A stretch of 64,000 nucleotides of DNA, taken from positions 496,001 to 560,000 of the forward strand of contig CM065878.1 of NCBI GenBank assembly GCA_033439255.1, given 5' to 3'. Both the position numbers and the translations under genes were made by a program. Position 1 is the stretch's first letter. The number at the start of each line of letters is the position of its first letter. Below are positions 1 to 12,500 of this stretch, in pieces. Source of the stretch: Hericium rajendrae (lineage: Eukaryota > Basidiomycota > Agaricomycetes > Russulales > Hericiaceae). The notes beneath the pieces are model-generated. The model made no database searches. It was not told where the DNA came from and worked only from the letters and a program-made list of their open reading frames with translations.

Positions 1-560
1 CATGCGCTGACTTCTCCTCTTGTGTGCCTACACCGACTCCCTCTGCCTCCCGCGCACCCCTCCTCCAGCTCCCGCATGCCTCCGTTGACTCCCTCATGCC
101 CATGCCAACTCGCTCGTGCCCTCATCGACTTGCTTGCTCGTGCCCCCATTGACTCGCTCGCACCCCTGCCACCTCCCGGCACACCCATGCTGCCTCCCAC
201 ACACTCTTGCCAACTTACTTACCCCTGCGGGCATGCAGGAGTCAATAGGGGCACGCAGGACGTGGGCCAGTGGTGATGCATGCAGGTTGATGGGGACGTG
301 TGAAGGTCAGCACATGTGTGCACAAGTTGACGTGGGTGCGAATGAGTCGACGGGGGAGCGTTGGGCTTGGTATGGGTGCATGAGAGGCGGCACGGGCGTG
401 CGGGAGTCAGTGGTGGTGCGAGTGAGTCAGTGGGGGTGCGAGTGAGTCGGTGGGGTGCACGGAAGTTGGAGTGGATGTGCAGAAGTCGGTGTGGGCGTGC
501 GGGAGTCGGTGAGGGTATGCGGAAGTCGGCGAGGATGTGCAGGAGGTGGGAGTGTACAAA
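1..560. repeat. GC-rich degenerate minisatellite, fold-back arrangement
   Basis: Loosely repeated units of about 15-18 bp built on GACTC...CATGCCC. From 1 to about 235 the pyrimidine-rich form lies on the plus strand; from about 235 to 560 the complementary purine-rich form (gggagtcggtg) is on the plus strand, so the block can fold back on itself. Similar arrays lie inside the elements at 43238-46170 and 57190-59855. Open frames across it are Pro/Cys/His-rich by composition only and are not genes. The left edge runs off the window. Confidence 0.75.
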
Positions 561-562
561 AC

Positions 563-596
563 GAGAGTATCACTCGACACCACAAGCGATACTCTC
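563..596. repeat. GAGAGTATCGCT-type hairpin next to GC-rich array
   Basis: Imperfect inverted repeat (gagagtatcact ... agcgatactctc). The same hairpin occurs at 1102-1137, 44763-44796 and 58584-58616, each time at the edge of a GC-rich array. Three copies (here, 44.8 kb, 58.6 kb) are followed by TTGATTAGTAC or CTAGATTAGTAC and then, read on the minus strand, by a splice-donor-like GGTRAGTA. It may be a regulatory or mobilisation signal of this family; no function is shown. Confidence 0.7.
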
Positions 597-599
597 TTG

Positions 600-1100
600 A
601 TTAGTACAAGAAAGCTACAGCAAAAAATATAGCTACTCACCTTTATTCCCAGCCTGACAAGAATCAAAAAAAGATTAAGAGACACTTACAGTAAAAATTC
701 CACCATGAGGAAGGGGTGGGTGGATGGAAGGAAGATAATGTGGCAGGCAAAGTGAAGTCGCGCTTGAGTCGCACGCAAGTCGAGCTGCATGGGGCCGCAC
801 GGCCCGATTTGTTTTATTGACCATATATGAGCAACAAAACAGCACGGTGCACGGCGGGCCGTGCGTGCATGCATTTCGACTTTGAACAAAAAAAAGGTAG
901 AGGGCGCATGGGAAACATTTGGCTACAGCCAAACACGTCCCACGACTGTTTTTTCTTACTTGCAAGGTACGTTTTCCTCTGTCAATGGACAACTAACATG
1001 CATTTCTCAGGTATTTTAAGCTGGACTCAATACAGGGAGGAGTTGCAAACAGCCACATAGTGAGTAAAGTTGTTCTTTTGACCTTGTTTTCCACTGATAC
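600..1100. other. Spacer between two hairpins of the GC-rich repeat
   Basis: No coding signal. Near 635-645 the minus strand reads a donor-like AAAGGTGAGTAG, conserved in position with the 44.8-kb and 58.6-kb copies. Around 909-942 lies a near-palindrome (GGGAAACATTTGGCT against AGCCAAACACGTCCC) that resembles another at 1891-1930. The rest is unremarkable. Confidence 0.5.
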
Positions 1101-1101
1101 A

Positions 1102-1137
1102 GAGAGTATTGCCTGTTTAAATTTGGGCGATACTCTC
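1102..1137. repeat. Second GAGAGTATCGCC-type hairpin
   Basis: gagagtattgcc and gggcgatactctc are inverted around an 11-nt AT-rich loop. With the 563-596 copy it brackets a 500-bp core. The array on the left is in purine orientation and the array on the right in pyrimidine orientation, so the whole unit is roughly symmetric. Confidence 0.65.
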
Positions 1138-1139
1138 GA

Positions 1140-1870
1140 CTGAACCGCTCGACATGCCACTGATCCGCATGCCCCACTATCAAACCCCATGCATGGTCAC
1201 CAACCTCTGTATGCCCACACTGACTTCACAATGCCTCCGCCGACTCATGTGCGCCCCTGCTGACTCATGCACCCCCACCGACTCGTGCATCCCCACTGAC
1301 TCATGCAAACCCACCAACCTCTGCACACCCCCGTCAACCTGTGTGCATCACCGCTGACCCAGCAAGCCCCTGCTAACCCGCGTGCACTGCTGCCAACCCC
1401 ATGCACTGCTGCCGACTCGCCGCACTGCTGCCAACTTGTGGGCACTGCTGCCGACCCACACAAGCCCCCGCCAACTTCCACACGCCCCCTCCGACCTTCG
1501 CGTGCCCCCTCCGACCTTTGCGTGCCCTCGCCGACTCCTATGCACTCTCGCCAACTCCTGCACGCCCCCACTGACTCCCATATGCCCTGCATGCCCCACC
1601 GCCCCATGCGCCCCGCCGCTGCCAACTCCCGCATGCCCCACAGCTCACTTAGGCACACATGCCACTGCCGACTTGTGCACAGCCCCTCCGACCCACTGCG
1701 CAGTGCCGCTAACTCATGTGCGCCGATCCCTGCAGGCCACTGCTGACTCGTGCATGCCCCACCAACTTGCACACACCTCTGCCGACTCCCACGCATCCTT
1801 GCTGACCCATGCGCATTGCGCTGAACCACACATCCCCCCCCCTCCGACCTGTGCATGCCCAACACATCAC
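1140..1870. repeat. GC-rich degenerate minisatellite
   Basis: Same pyrimidine-rich unit as at 1-235 (variants of CCGACTCGTGCATGCCCC), diverged and irregular. Both strands give open frames of 100-220 codons (His/Pro/Cys or Gly/Arg/Trp-rich), as expected for a stop-poor GC-rich repeat, so none is called as a gene. Confidence 0.75.
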
Positions 1871-2330
1871 CACAAACCCCTGCAAATTGACATGTGGGAA
1901 ATGTTTTGCTGCAGCCAAACACTTCCCATGGGGAGAGATGTAATTACATGTTGGCCTTATAAATTAGATATGCAATATATGAGAACCTGGCTATATTGTG
2001 AGCTACAATGCAGAAAATTTGAACTGCTGGACTTGTCAACCTAGCATCTGTGAGCCTGCAGGTTGCCTCTACAGTGCAAAAATCCCATGAACTACAGAAG
2101 CTACAGTAGGTTGCTCCCTGATGCATGTAATACCGGGTTGAAATCAGTACCTGAACATCAGCTATCATATGTCTATTTGTAGTACAGGCACTGATACTGT
2201 AGCATAAGGTAACATTGCTCTGGCTATCAATCAAAAAATACTTTTTCCTGATGTTCATCATCTTCTTTGATGTACCAAAGTTACATCTGCATATATGCAG
2301 TGTGCAAGTGCTCTTGAAGATTCATTTCAT
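1870..2330. other. No gene seen; near-palindrome at 1891-1930
   Basis: Apart from the near-palindrome (GGGAAATGTTTTGCT against AGCCAAACACTTCCC), which is a diverged copy of the one at 909-942, I see only unstructured AT-balanced sequence leading into the MULE remnant. Confidence 0.5.
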
Positions 2331-3190
2331 GCAGGTCAATCTTGAGCTGCCACAAGTGCAAAAAATTACTTCAAAAAAGCCTGGCTCAAATTGTCCAACA
2401 TCTCTTTCTGAACATTCTTACATTGTTGATGTGAAGACCTGGTTGTGTAACTGTGGTGCTCAAAAGTATCATGCCTTTCACCTTTGCAAACATTTGGTTG
2501 ATGCTGTTGGACCTATTCCAACAGCCTTTTGGAAACAAATTACTCAGTGCCAGACCATTCCCCTTTATTGACATGATTTATTTCAGAATGGCACTATTCA
2601 GCAGATTGGTCTGGAGCAAGATGACATTTTGGATGGATCTATTACAGATGGTGATGATCATGTTTGGCTAGGTGATCAACAGATGCTTGAGAGTAGAGAA
2701 TACTAGGAGAATCTCATTCCTGAGAATATTCCTAATATGTTGGAAGAACAAAGCAGATGCAGCTCTATGGCAGCATCTATCAATGAGGTTGATGATATGT
2801 TGGAGGAGTATGACTTGGAGATCACAAGCAAGGCACCTTCTGAAGCTGAAGCTGAAGGAGAAGATGATATAGATGAGGTAAAATCATCAAAGTATTTCTG
2901 ACAACTTTTTTTTCTCTGATCATTTTACTCTTAGCTTATTGAAGAAGCAAAGGAGAAAATTAGCATGGCAAGAGAAGCAGCAAATATAATTGAATCTCAG
3001 CTTCCATTCAAAAATAAGCTTTTCTTGAAGAATGTTACAAGGCCAGGATTTGCCAAGGACTTGAAGAATTTTAGAGATGACATCAAGAAGGTTGAAGAAA
3101 CTGGGCAGAAAAGGAAGCCCACCTAGGAAACAGGTGGAAGAGATAATGAAAGAGCAAGGAATGTGATAGGATATCAAATAACATCTGATT
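2330..3190 (+). pseudogene. MULE (Mutator-like) transposase, C-terminal fragment with SWIM zinc finger
   Basis: The translation shows a SWIM-type finger, CxC ... CxH: WLCNC (2440-2454) and CKHLV (2484-2498), followed by DAVGPIPTAFWKQI, the pattern at the C-terminus of fungal MULE transposases. Downstream pieces (IQQIGLEQDDILDG, then from 2938 EEAKEKISMAREAAN and the tail GYQITSDL) match the usual basic tail of this family. The catalytic DDE core is absent. Reading frames are broken by stops (TGA near 2569, TAG near 2704 and 3124), and a GTAAAA donor near 2877 suggests an intron to about 2934. Family assignment is from memory of the motif order. Confidence 0.7.
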
Positions 3191-3267
3191 TGTAGAGCAT
3201 GTGCTCAATTTAAATCATTTTTCACTTGAAACAATACTTAACAAGAGCCTTTTATATATTTTCATTG

Positions 3268-3345
3268 TATATATATATATATATCGATTTTATCTGATTT
3301 TACTCGATTTTATATGATTTTACCCGATTTTATATGATTTTTTTC
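3268..3345. repeat. (TA)n followed by 10-bp-phased GATTTT repeat
   Basis: A TA run (about 3268-3284) is followed by six units of GATTTTNNNN with an exact 10-bp period (gattttatct, gattttactc, gattttatat, gattttaccc ...). T-tracts phased at the helical repeat are known to bend DNA. Confidence 0.75.
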
Positions 3346-5090
3346 AGGCCAGAAACAGGGTCAGCAAGTATTTCGAAGGCAGAGGTAAGCCGCGCATCCA
3401 AAATAGGCAGTTGGGACGATGTGCAGGAAAGCATCACGTGACGATGCGGTGCATAACATGGTGGGAGGATTGCATTCAGTGGGCGGAGGTTGACATACGT
3501 GAACATGAACAGTGCTAACATTTTGAAGAGAGTACTTATTGCATGTACATACCACACAAGAGGGATCAGGGACATATTAAACAGGCATACCTGACATTCA
3601 TACGCCAGACAATGATCTGTTCGTCCCGCTGCACTCCGCTCCTCCGGGATGCAGCATCCACAATGTGCTCGGGGAGCTTGGCAGGATCGCATTCATAGGT
3701 TGTTGTCACTGCCTCGCTCGTTCTTGCTGGTATGCGTAGATTCATTTTAGCAGCATGTTGCGTATTCAACGAAAATGCAGGTGAGAACATCATTGCCAAA
3801 TATTCAGATGTGCTGATGAGCGAAGGAGTTGCAATGAGTGCAGACAAGACGATCATGCAGGTATGAGCTGCTGTCTGCTGTCGACAGCACCATGTGCGTG
3901 AGTATGGTGCCGAAGGGCAAGATGCCTTTCACTGGCATGTCAATCAATGGCGACGAGGTGAACACACGGACGCTGCATTGCCTGGAGATGTTGCTCGCGA
4001 ATGCTGTGCGGAACATAGGCAAACACATTGAGAGTCCGATGGAAGCATCAATGTTATATCCAGTGCTGTGACGTGGATCATGGCTCCTGTGCTGGTACAT
4101 GCCCGTGGTTCTTTATTGCGGCCATTGTGAGCAAGGGGCAAAGGTCAGCCCTGAGCTGTCTTTGAGAATGTACGGTTTTGCCCACATCACACGGTCAGAG
4201 CGCACGAGTTCAGGGTTGCAGAGAATCTAAATATGTAAAGTGAACTGTGTTTGACAGGGCATAGATTTGGTGCTTCAGGCATTGGTTTTATGTACAGACG
4301 GACCATCTGTGCAAATGTGGAGGAAGAGTGTCATCACCAATGTCCCTGATAACAGTGAACTGCAGGAACACATCTGCGAGATGTGCTTGAGATATGCATG
4401 TGATGAGGCACAGACCCAGATTGAGTCCATAAACAAGGTAAGCAATTTATCGTCACCCGGGATGTGCTTCTGTGCTGCTCTGGACAAGACCCAGTGAGTC
4501 AATGATGACTGCCATATGCTCATGTTAGGCAAGGAAGAACCCCTGCGAAGCAGGACTGGATATGATGTCTACCAGCTCTAGCTATGATCCGACATGCTCA
4601 CAACTCTCGTGCACACGCGGTGGATGGCCCTGCTTGCTGCCTTTCAGCTTGTGCTCATGTGCAGCACAAAGCGCTCAATTGAGCTGTATGCGCACAATGT
4701 ACTGTACCATGCAAGGCAACATGCACATGCGGGTACATCAGGCCATTGAGGCCGAGCACGAGTTTTTTGACAGGCTGTTCGACGCGGCACTAGCAGCACG
4801 CATGATCGGCAGAGTGGCTGACGGGTGTGGGTTCCATGCACAGGTACTGCAGAGCATGCATGTATGGGAGGGTGTGGCCATCGTAAACAAATCTGCTCGA
4901 GTTGTACACCGTGGCAATGGCACGGACCATCGGCGAGGGCACCATGCTGATGGTGACACTTTAAGAAATCATCTACCTAGTGTACGAAGTGTTGTTTGAG
5001 TCACATGCCCCTGTGTACAACTGTCTGACATGCATCGCGGGCATGCTCATGCTGTACAAGTTCAAGATGCGGGTACAGGAGCTCATGTAG
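3345..5090 (+). pseudogene. Unidentified decayed multi-exon coding remnant
   Basis: Several short open stretches look exon-like but could not be identified: 3838-4071, 4267-4436 (SELQEHICEMCLRYACDEAQ, ending in a clean donor AACAAG/GTAAGC) and 4690-4860 (AIEAEHEFFDRLFDAALAAR). An acceptor-like TTTGACAG precedes 4258. Stops and frame changes separate them. A minus-strand frame at 3566-3856 is an alternative for the first part. It may be a captured host gene or the cargo of a transposon; no function is assigned. Confidence 0.35.
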
Positions 5091-5335
5091 GAACACGATG
5101 CCATGCAGGCACAAACAGCACCGCATGGGTGCGAGCAGCACTGAACCAGCACTGACAGCACCAACCCGGTACGAGCAGCGCCTCGCAGGTGCTACCAGCA
5201 CCACGCAGGTGCAAGCAGCACCGTCCCAGTGCAGACAGTGCCGGTCCAGCACGAGCAGTGCCACGCAGGTACATGCAGCACCATACCCATGCAGACACTG
5301 CCAGTGCAGCACAAGCAACACCGCAGCTTCCTAAC
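5090..5335. repeat. Minisatellite, GCAGCACCACGCAGGTAC-like unit
   Basis: Degenerate tandem repeat of about 15-18 bp (gcagcaccacgcaggt, gcagcaccgtcccagtgc, gcagtgccacgcaggtac). Open frames on both strands follow from the repeat and are not called. Confidence 0.7.
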
Positions 5336-5479
5336 TTACATAAGAGGATCAGTAGAAATACAAAAAAAAACACAAGGCAAAAAGGCGCAACAGCATTGAC
5401 ATGATTTGAACAAGCCTCGACAACTGCCTTGACCTAAATGAATAGACATTGACAGTATCAGATGGAAATCAACATGTCT

Positions 5480-5725
5480 AAACATGTGTTGACAGGACAG
5501 AGATGTGTGTCAATGGGATACATACGAGTGTCGACAGGACACAGACAAGAGTCGACAGGACATACACGAGTGTCGACAGAACAAACATGTCAACAGGACA
5601 CAAACAGGCATCAACAGGATGCATACAGTGTCGACAGGACGTGAGCACCATCAACAGGATGCACATAGTTGTCAACAGGACAAAGGCAGACATCAACAGG
5701 ATGCATGCAGTGTCAGCAGGACAAG
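5480..5725. repeat. Minisatellite, GTGTCGACAGGACA-like unit
   Basis: About ten units of roughly 20-24 bp sharing TCGACAGGACA or TCAACAGGA(T/C). Two frames on the plus strand and one on the minus strand stay open because of the periodicity. Confidence 0.75.
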
Positions 5726-6232
5726 TCAGATATCAATACAAAGTAAGATCAAGAGTATACCATCAGCATCACCCTTGTACTTTGAACCAGATGAAGCATC
5801 CAAAAGGTGCAAGCCAGAAGACAGTAGCGGATGTACGTGTCAGTTAGGGGTTGTATATTGCTAGGTTAGACTCCTAGTTGGGGATTCCAGAAAATGAAGA
5901 TCCGATAAGCAGCATGACAGAAGAGCAGTACAGAGACAGGAAAAACATGTCAAAGACAATCTATGCCGAGAAAGGACGGGAGTGCTGATGGTATGAGATG
6001 AAGAGACAAGAGGACATCTCACTGGCTCTACTCATCTCGTTTAGTCAGCACTCCCTGAGCCTATCCTCGCAGGCTCGTCATAGGCTCAGTCCGACAGTGC
6101 AACCAGGTTCGAAGAGCAGCTTTGCACTTGAGCCTCTCTTTCTTCCCTCCCTCCCTCCCTCTGCTCTTGCTCATCTCAGGTGTGTTTGATTATTTATTGT
6201 GATAAATCAGTACTAAAATCTTGCTAGACTCA
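5725..6232. other. Probable upstream region of the Helitron remnant
   Basis: No gene. A pyrimidine-rich tract (tctctttcttccctccctccctccctctgctcttgc, 6134-6169) resembles a fungal transcription start region and lies about 65-100 bp before the first ATG of the Helitron frame at 6233. No convincing TATA box is present. Confidence 0.4.
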
Positions 6233-6907
6233 ATGCCAACAACAGATCCTACTTTGTTAGCTGACAAAGCTGCACGTCATAATGAGAAGAGATGAATGCA
6301 GCCTGATGAGCTCATTCAATTATATGAATATCAAGGATCTGCTCCTATCCCTGCTATGTCCTCTCGAGTCTCAACCAGACCCTTCTCCTGATCCATCTCT
6401 AACACCACTGCCTCAATTTCCTATTGTACCTAGAGCAGGTCCATTGCAGACTGGAGGTGCTGGCCTTTCATGAACTCCTATGACCCCACCACATTATTGT
6501 TAGAGACTTACACAAATAATCAGACCAACTCATAGTATGTAATTGTATCACATTCTAATTATATTGAAGATGATCATGCTATAAAAGTAGATTATAAACA
6601 GGCTGAAAATCATTTGGCTGGTAATCCAATTACTCCTCCATCGCCAAATGAAAATGATGGTGAGTAAAATAAATTTGAGCTATGATGATATTTACTTTTT
6701 AAAATAGAGTCCAATACATCTGCTCCTGGAAGCAGATGTCTTCATTCTCAGAGAACACCTGGTATGCCAGCAACTCATGAAGCATCTGAAAAATAAGTTC
6801 ACAGATATCATGGTCTTTTTTCATCTCCTGAAGATGCTCTGAATCGTTCTAATCTTGGCAACATTGATGATGCTCTGGATGCTTCTAATCTTGACATTTT
6901 GGATGCT

Positions 6908-7020
<113 letters not shown>

Positions 7021-8171
7021 ATTGCACCAATAAGACTTTTTGATGATGCAAATGCAGCTGGTGCTCAGACACAGAATTTAAATGCTGCTGGTGCTCAGAT
7101 ACAGAGTTTAAATGCTGCTGATGCTCAAACACAGAATCTCAATGCTACTAGAGATATTACAGATGATGTTTTTATTACTGGAGGTCAGCCACAGTTAAAT
7201 GATGCTCAGAAAATGCATATCAATAATGCTATCTTCTAATATCACTGTATCATCTGGTCATAATAATGAGCTTCACAATCATAGTTCTGCATGTCATGTA
7301 GGTGATGCTCGAATATCTCCACCTACTCATCATAGAATTTGAGATACACATGCTCATCAGCCACATCCTGCAGATCCTCAGAGACTATGGTGCACAAAGT
7401 CTGGCCATTGGGTTCATATATCTATATCTGGACAAATGAGACAATGTGAGAGATGTCATAAAAGAGAGTGTTCAGCTTGAGCTCATCAAAATCAGAGAAC
7501 TCTCAATGCACAAGTAGAAATTCAGCTTAATCAGCAGATTGATCCACCTGTTGCACCTGAGGCTTCTGTTATACATGATAATTCTAACAATGCTGCTCAG
7601 CTTGATGCAAATAATCCTTCTTCAGATCTGGCTATATCTGCTGAAGATCAAGCCTTACAAAAGTGCTGTAAAAAATTAATAAAGATTGAAATGAAAACAT
7701 GTCTTTACTGTCATGAAAGATGGTTTGACCTTAATGTTCAAAATGATCACTGTGCTAAATGTCATGCAAAAAATAATTTCACCAAATATCAGAATAGCAA
7801 CAAGATGTATCCAGGACCAGGTGCACCAAATAATTTGCCTGAATTGACACAATTGGAGGAAATGCTTATTTCTCCTGTACATTCAATGATGCAATTATGG
7901 CAAGTACGTGGAGGACAAACTAAATATCGAGGTCATACGTGCAATTTTGCACATGATAATGCAATGTTTCATAACAGATTGTCATTATTGCCTACTGAAT
8001 GTGATATTATTATTATGTGAAGATCTGGCACTAATGCTAACTCTGAGCAAAAATTTCAGGACTTTTGAGTCCACAGACATTCAGTTCAACAATGGCTTGA
8101 GTATTTGAAAGACAATCATCCAACATTTAGAAATAATCGCATAACCATTGATTATAATCCTCCGCTTTGGT

Positions 8172-8475
8172 CATGTTTGGTTGTAGACTCTGCTGCGTAC
8201 TTCGTACGCTACCCCATCTCCCGAGACACGTCGTTGCGCCTTGACATCATTCCAGTCGCATTGTTCTCCATGCCAAGTATCGAGTGGGACATTATTTAAG
8301 TTATTGCACGTCATCCCGCCCTGCGACACTACGTGTCATCCCGCACTGAAACCGCACGCGCAGGATTGACATCTGCTTCATACCTGTCATGTTCGCCCAT
8401 TAAACAAGGCTAATTCGTGCGCGCAGTTCCCAATTTTTACCCGCTGCAATGTCTTCAGCTCTAATTAGTGGCAAT
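8172..8475. mobile_element. Small inserted repeat, longer copy
   Basis: Begins GTCATGTTTGGTTGTAGACT and ends in AATTAGTGGCAATTT. It interrupts the Helitron coding sequence between DYNPP and CRFGY. A shorter copy with the same ends lies at 8639-8755. Its GC-richer middle (8190-8440) contrasts with the AT-rich Helitron. Probably a nonautonomous element. Confidence 0.55.
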
Positions 8476-8638
8476 TTGCAGATTTGGATATCCAAAAACA
8501 TGTAGAGATGAGAGCATTTATGCAAAAGAAGATGGAGATAAATTTGTTGAATTTTACACATATAGAAATGATGATTTGTTGAATCCATATTCCTCTACTA
8601 TTACCCACATGGCACTGCAGCAATTGTATATGTTTGGT

Positions 8639-8755
8639 TGTGTCATGTTTGGTTGTAGACTCTCTGGCCTTTATGACATCATTCCAGCAGCCCGCCAGCA
8701 TGCCAAGTCGAGTGGGGTGATGAAGCAATGTCTTCAGCTCTAATTAGTGGCAATT
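8639..8755. mobile_element. Small inserted repeat, internally deleted copy
   Basis: Shares both termini with 8172-8475 but lacks most of the middle (the shared inner segment includes TGACATCATTCCAG and CATGCCAAGT). It directly follows the last recognisable Helitron codons. Confidence 0.55.
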
Positions 8756-9540
8756 TCGGCTCGAGCGGACCGGGTACGCCCTTCAAGTTGTTGGGATTAC
8801 TACGATTAAATACTGAACTGTAGGATAATCTACTCACATTTTAATATAATCCAGTCCTGCATAGCCAAAGCCGGGAGGATAAGCATTGGCATGTAGTATA
8901 ATCATGGTATTCAATAGTATCCCGCTCGTACTCAGATTTAATATTATTTTTGGACAGCCCTGGATGGAACCCCCTCAGTACCAGTTGACAGGGGTCATGC
9001 TACTGGCCGCGCTATCAAGCATCTGGTTTCTGATCGATGATCCCCAAATTTGGAAATCCAGTTTTCAGTGGCTCGGTGGCTCGGTGGCTCGGTGTGGCTC
9101 GGTATTGGATGATGGGTGAGTCCAGACCAGTGACGTGCCGGTCGGAGACTGAGTCTCGCAAAGCGTCGAAGTCTGGTTTCGTAGTCGCAGACCGGGTTTT
9201 TCGGGACCAAGACTGGCTGGGGTTTTCGGGTCTCTTGAGCTCTGCACTCGGGGTTTTCGCGTAAGTTATGTGCAAGTTGATTTCGCTTCGCACCTCCTCA
9301 TGATGTTTTTGAATCGCATGATGGGTAAAACAGGGACATCCGGTACCTCCTCGAAGTCTGAAGTCGAAAAGAAGCGAGACTGAGTCGTACGAATATTCTG
9401 ATGGTCTAGTCTCCAACCTGAGACTTACGACCTGAGGCTTTCCATCTCTGGTTCAGACTCCAGAGTACACTTTCATATATTTCCTTCCAATGCATATAAC
9501 ATGATACTGTTACAATGATAACTCAAACTGACACTGATAC
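8756..9540. other. Intergenic; solo arm of a GGCTCGGT fold-back element
   Basis: No gene. At about 9043-9108 CCCAAATTTGGAAATCCAG is followed by TTTTCAGTGGCTCGG and further GGCTCGGT units. This matches the right arm of the element at 19790-20340, so it is probably a solo or degraded end. The segment 9420-9540 should be the 3' flank of the following minus-strand gene. Confidence 0.5.
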
Positions 9541-12500
9541 CTAATCACTTTCCTCATATATATCACTCTCATCCTCATCCTCATCCTCATCCTCATCCTC
9601 ATCCTCATCCTCATCCTCTCCATCTGCTCTGTTCCTTGCATCATCCCATCCTTCTATTTCACTGCCCCACTCTTCAAGTTCCTGATCCTCCCTTGTCGCA
9701 TCACTCCATACCCCTCTGACCTCCAGAACAGCTGGTTCTTCTCCCTCATTATCTTCCTCCCTGTGTTCCATTTGTCGTTCAGCCTGACTATCCCCTTTCT
9801 CTTTCCCCTTGCCTTTTCGCACCGGTGGTTTCCTTCGGTTTCGTGATGCAGCCGATCGACGGTCTGCCTGCCGTTTCTTCATGTCTTCTATGGCTGCATT
9901 CCTCATTCTCTCTCCGTTCTGTTTTCTCATCTCCATTTCAAAGTTCTTTTTTGACCTTGCGATCCCTTCTCGCGTCAAGGTCCGTCCTTTCTCACCTGAC
10001 AGCCGCTGTATCTTATACCACCTCGGGTTGCACACAATTGCCAGCCCTTTGCCATCCTTGGTCCAAGGCGAGGACGTCTTCACATTTGGTAGGCAGCGCA
10101 GGTTCATGAAAACCGTAGCCAATTCTCCATCCAAATAATCAACTTCATCGTCGCCCTCTTCTCCAGCTTGCAAGCTCTCACACCAGTTCCAATATTCCCA
10201 AAGGTAGCCACCAGGTCCTGCAAATCGCATCCAGGCCCGCCCCAATGCCCTCCGGTCAGATAAATTCTCCCTCCTGCAGAAGAACATGTATGTCCGCTGC
10301 CCAAAAGTTGGTTGTGCAGCTCCTGGCATGCTCCCTTGGAGTCCAGCATGACTCGCTATGAACACCATTCGGGTCAGTACCTTCTCAATTTCCTCTGGGG
10401 TCCAGAGTCTCATGGCTTCCTCCAGGCTTTTCGGTTCAGGAGCAGGACCCACTAGCCACATTGCTCGGAGGTACAGAAACATCTGTCGCGTGAACAGCAC
10501 AAACAGATGGGCCAGCCTTGCATTCTTCTCAGGCTCCCACCCTCTGTGGTATTCAAAGGGTACCATCAGCATGGCAGGCTGGCCTCGGATGGCTTCCTTC
10601 AATTTTGCGTAAGTGGGCTCCGGCCCTATGGGCCAGTGCTCCAAGGCCCCTTCTGATCTGTCTTGGTTCCCCCCCACCCTGGAAAGGGGACCTTCCCGGC
10701 GCTTTGCCTTGAGTCCCAGGCACTGCAACACGCCGGCGTCGTCTGCTTCCCAAGCAGGATGAGCGCTGCTCGAGCTGTGCACATCCAGTTCCTGGAAGAA
10801 CAGCATCCCTTGTTCTTTCATCACCGAGTTGGCCTCGAGGGCTTTCAGAGCCCTTTCTACATGTGTGTGCACATTTCGTGGCGAACTATCCAGGGAGCGC
10901 AGGACGTGCATGAGAACACCGGTGGCCACTCCGTAGTTTTCAGGGTCTGTCCTCCGCAAAGAAATCTGGCAAGCCTGCACTTCTTCCAGGCGCCTGGCCA
11001 GAAAGCGAAACCATACATCTGAAGGGACCCAAAGAATAGGACTCGACGCCATAAAGTCCTTCACCTGCAGCCCCCGAGCGAGGTGAGTCAGCGCATCCTC
11101 CGGTTTGTTCTTTGGGGATCATGGTACTTACCAGTTGGGGCAATGCCTTCAACACGTCCTCCACAGCTGCAGCTCCCACCCTGTACTCATCTCGAACACC
11201 GAAAGACTTGCTCCTTGAGGTCTGGTATGTGCTCACCCGACTCTCACAAGCTTTCTGCCATTTTTCGCTGAGCTCGTACGCATCCCCGTCATCGCAAAAA
11301 AAGGGCTGATTGTCTTTTGGTCTTGTCACTTCGTACAACAGGTTGTACGAGATCCGGTACAGAACGTGCGTGCGTCGGCTCCTTTCTCGGCTCATCATGG
11401 AGGCCATTCCTCCGTACCGATGGAGCATGCTCAGATGATGCATCACCCCTGCGTTGAAGCCCCCAGAGCCGTACGATGCCTCAAGGGCCTCCAGCCTCCA
11501 TAGTCCTGTGGCTGCGATGTCGTCGTTCACCGGATTGAAGGCGAGACCGATGTCCACCACCAGCTCTCCCTTTGTTCGGTCTTGCATGTACCTCCAGTCG
11601 AGCTGTGGATGCTCCTTTGTTAGGACATCCCACAGGTCTTCGTTATCATTGTCCTTCAATGGCTGCTGGGTAGTCAGCTTGATCCCTTTGGCTTCAAAGA
11701 TGAAAAAGAACGATCCAAAGCGTCCCAGAAGGTCATCGTGGTCCAGCATTTGCATACGGAGCCTCATCTTGGACACAAGGTCCTCGAACTCACTTCCCCT
11801 CAGATGCTTCTGTATACCCTTGTACATGGCTCCCGAGCCTCCGGTTTTGCCATAGGCCTTTTTCATGTGCTCCTGGACCGAGGCATCTAGATAAGCTCGC
11901 TTGCTCTTTGATGTGGCCTCCAAAACACATGGCAGCACAATGCCATCCCAGAATGCTGTCAAGATCTCCAAGGGGATATTGGTTTTTCTCCAGCCGGTGG
12001 ATTCGTCCCTGTGGATCATCCGAGGAAATGCGATCAGAATCTGGAACGCGCCTGTCTGGGCAAATTTTGTGTGGGGAACCATGCTGTGTCCCATCAGCAA
12101 CTCCTTCCAGGGCCTGTTTGGATCGGACAGCTCTGCGTCCTTCGGCGGGTGTAGGATCTGGACACTTACATGGTTTGACTTGCTGATCGGCACGGTGCGG
12201 CTAGTGGAAGGCGTTAGCTGCACATCCACAGCCAGGGAGGTCCGTGGAAAACGAGTGGTCCAGACGATGCTATCAATGTCCACTGTCACCAACAACTCGG
12301 GAGGCTCGGACAGTGCATCGCGCTCGAGGTCCAACGTGACACACTTGGTGCCCTCCTCACAGCGACCCCGCATGAACAGCTCGAAGCTGTTCTGGGTAAA
12401 CCCATGGCCGGCGGCATCCAGCATCTCTTGCATGCCCATAACCTCGATGTCCCACCGCCTCCGTGTCCGAAGATCTGGTATGATAGATCTGGAGACTGCC

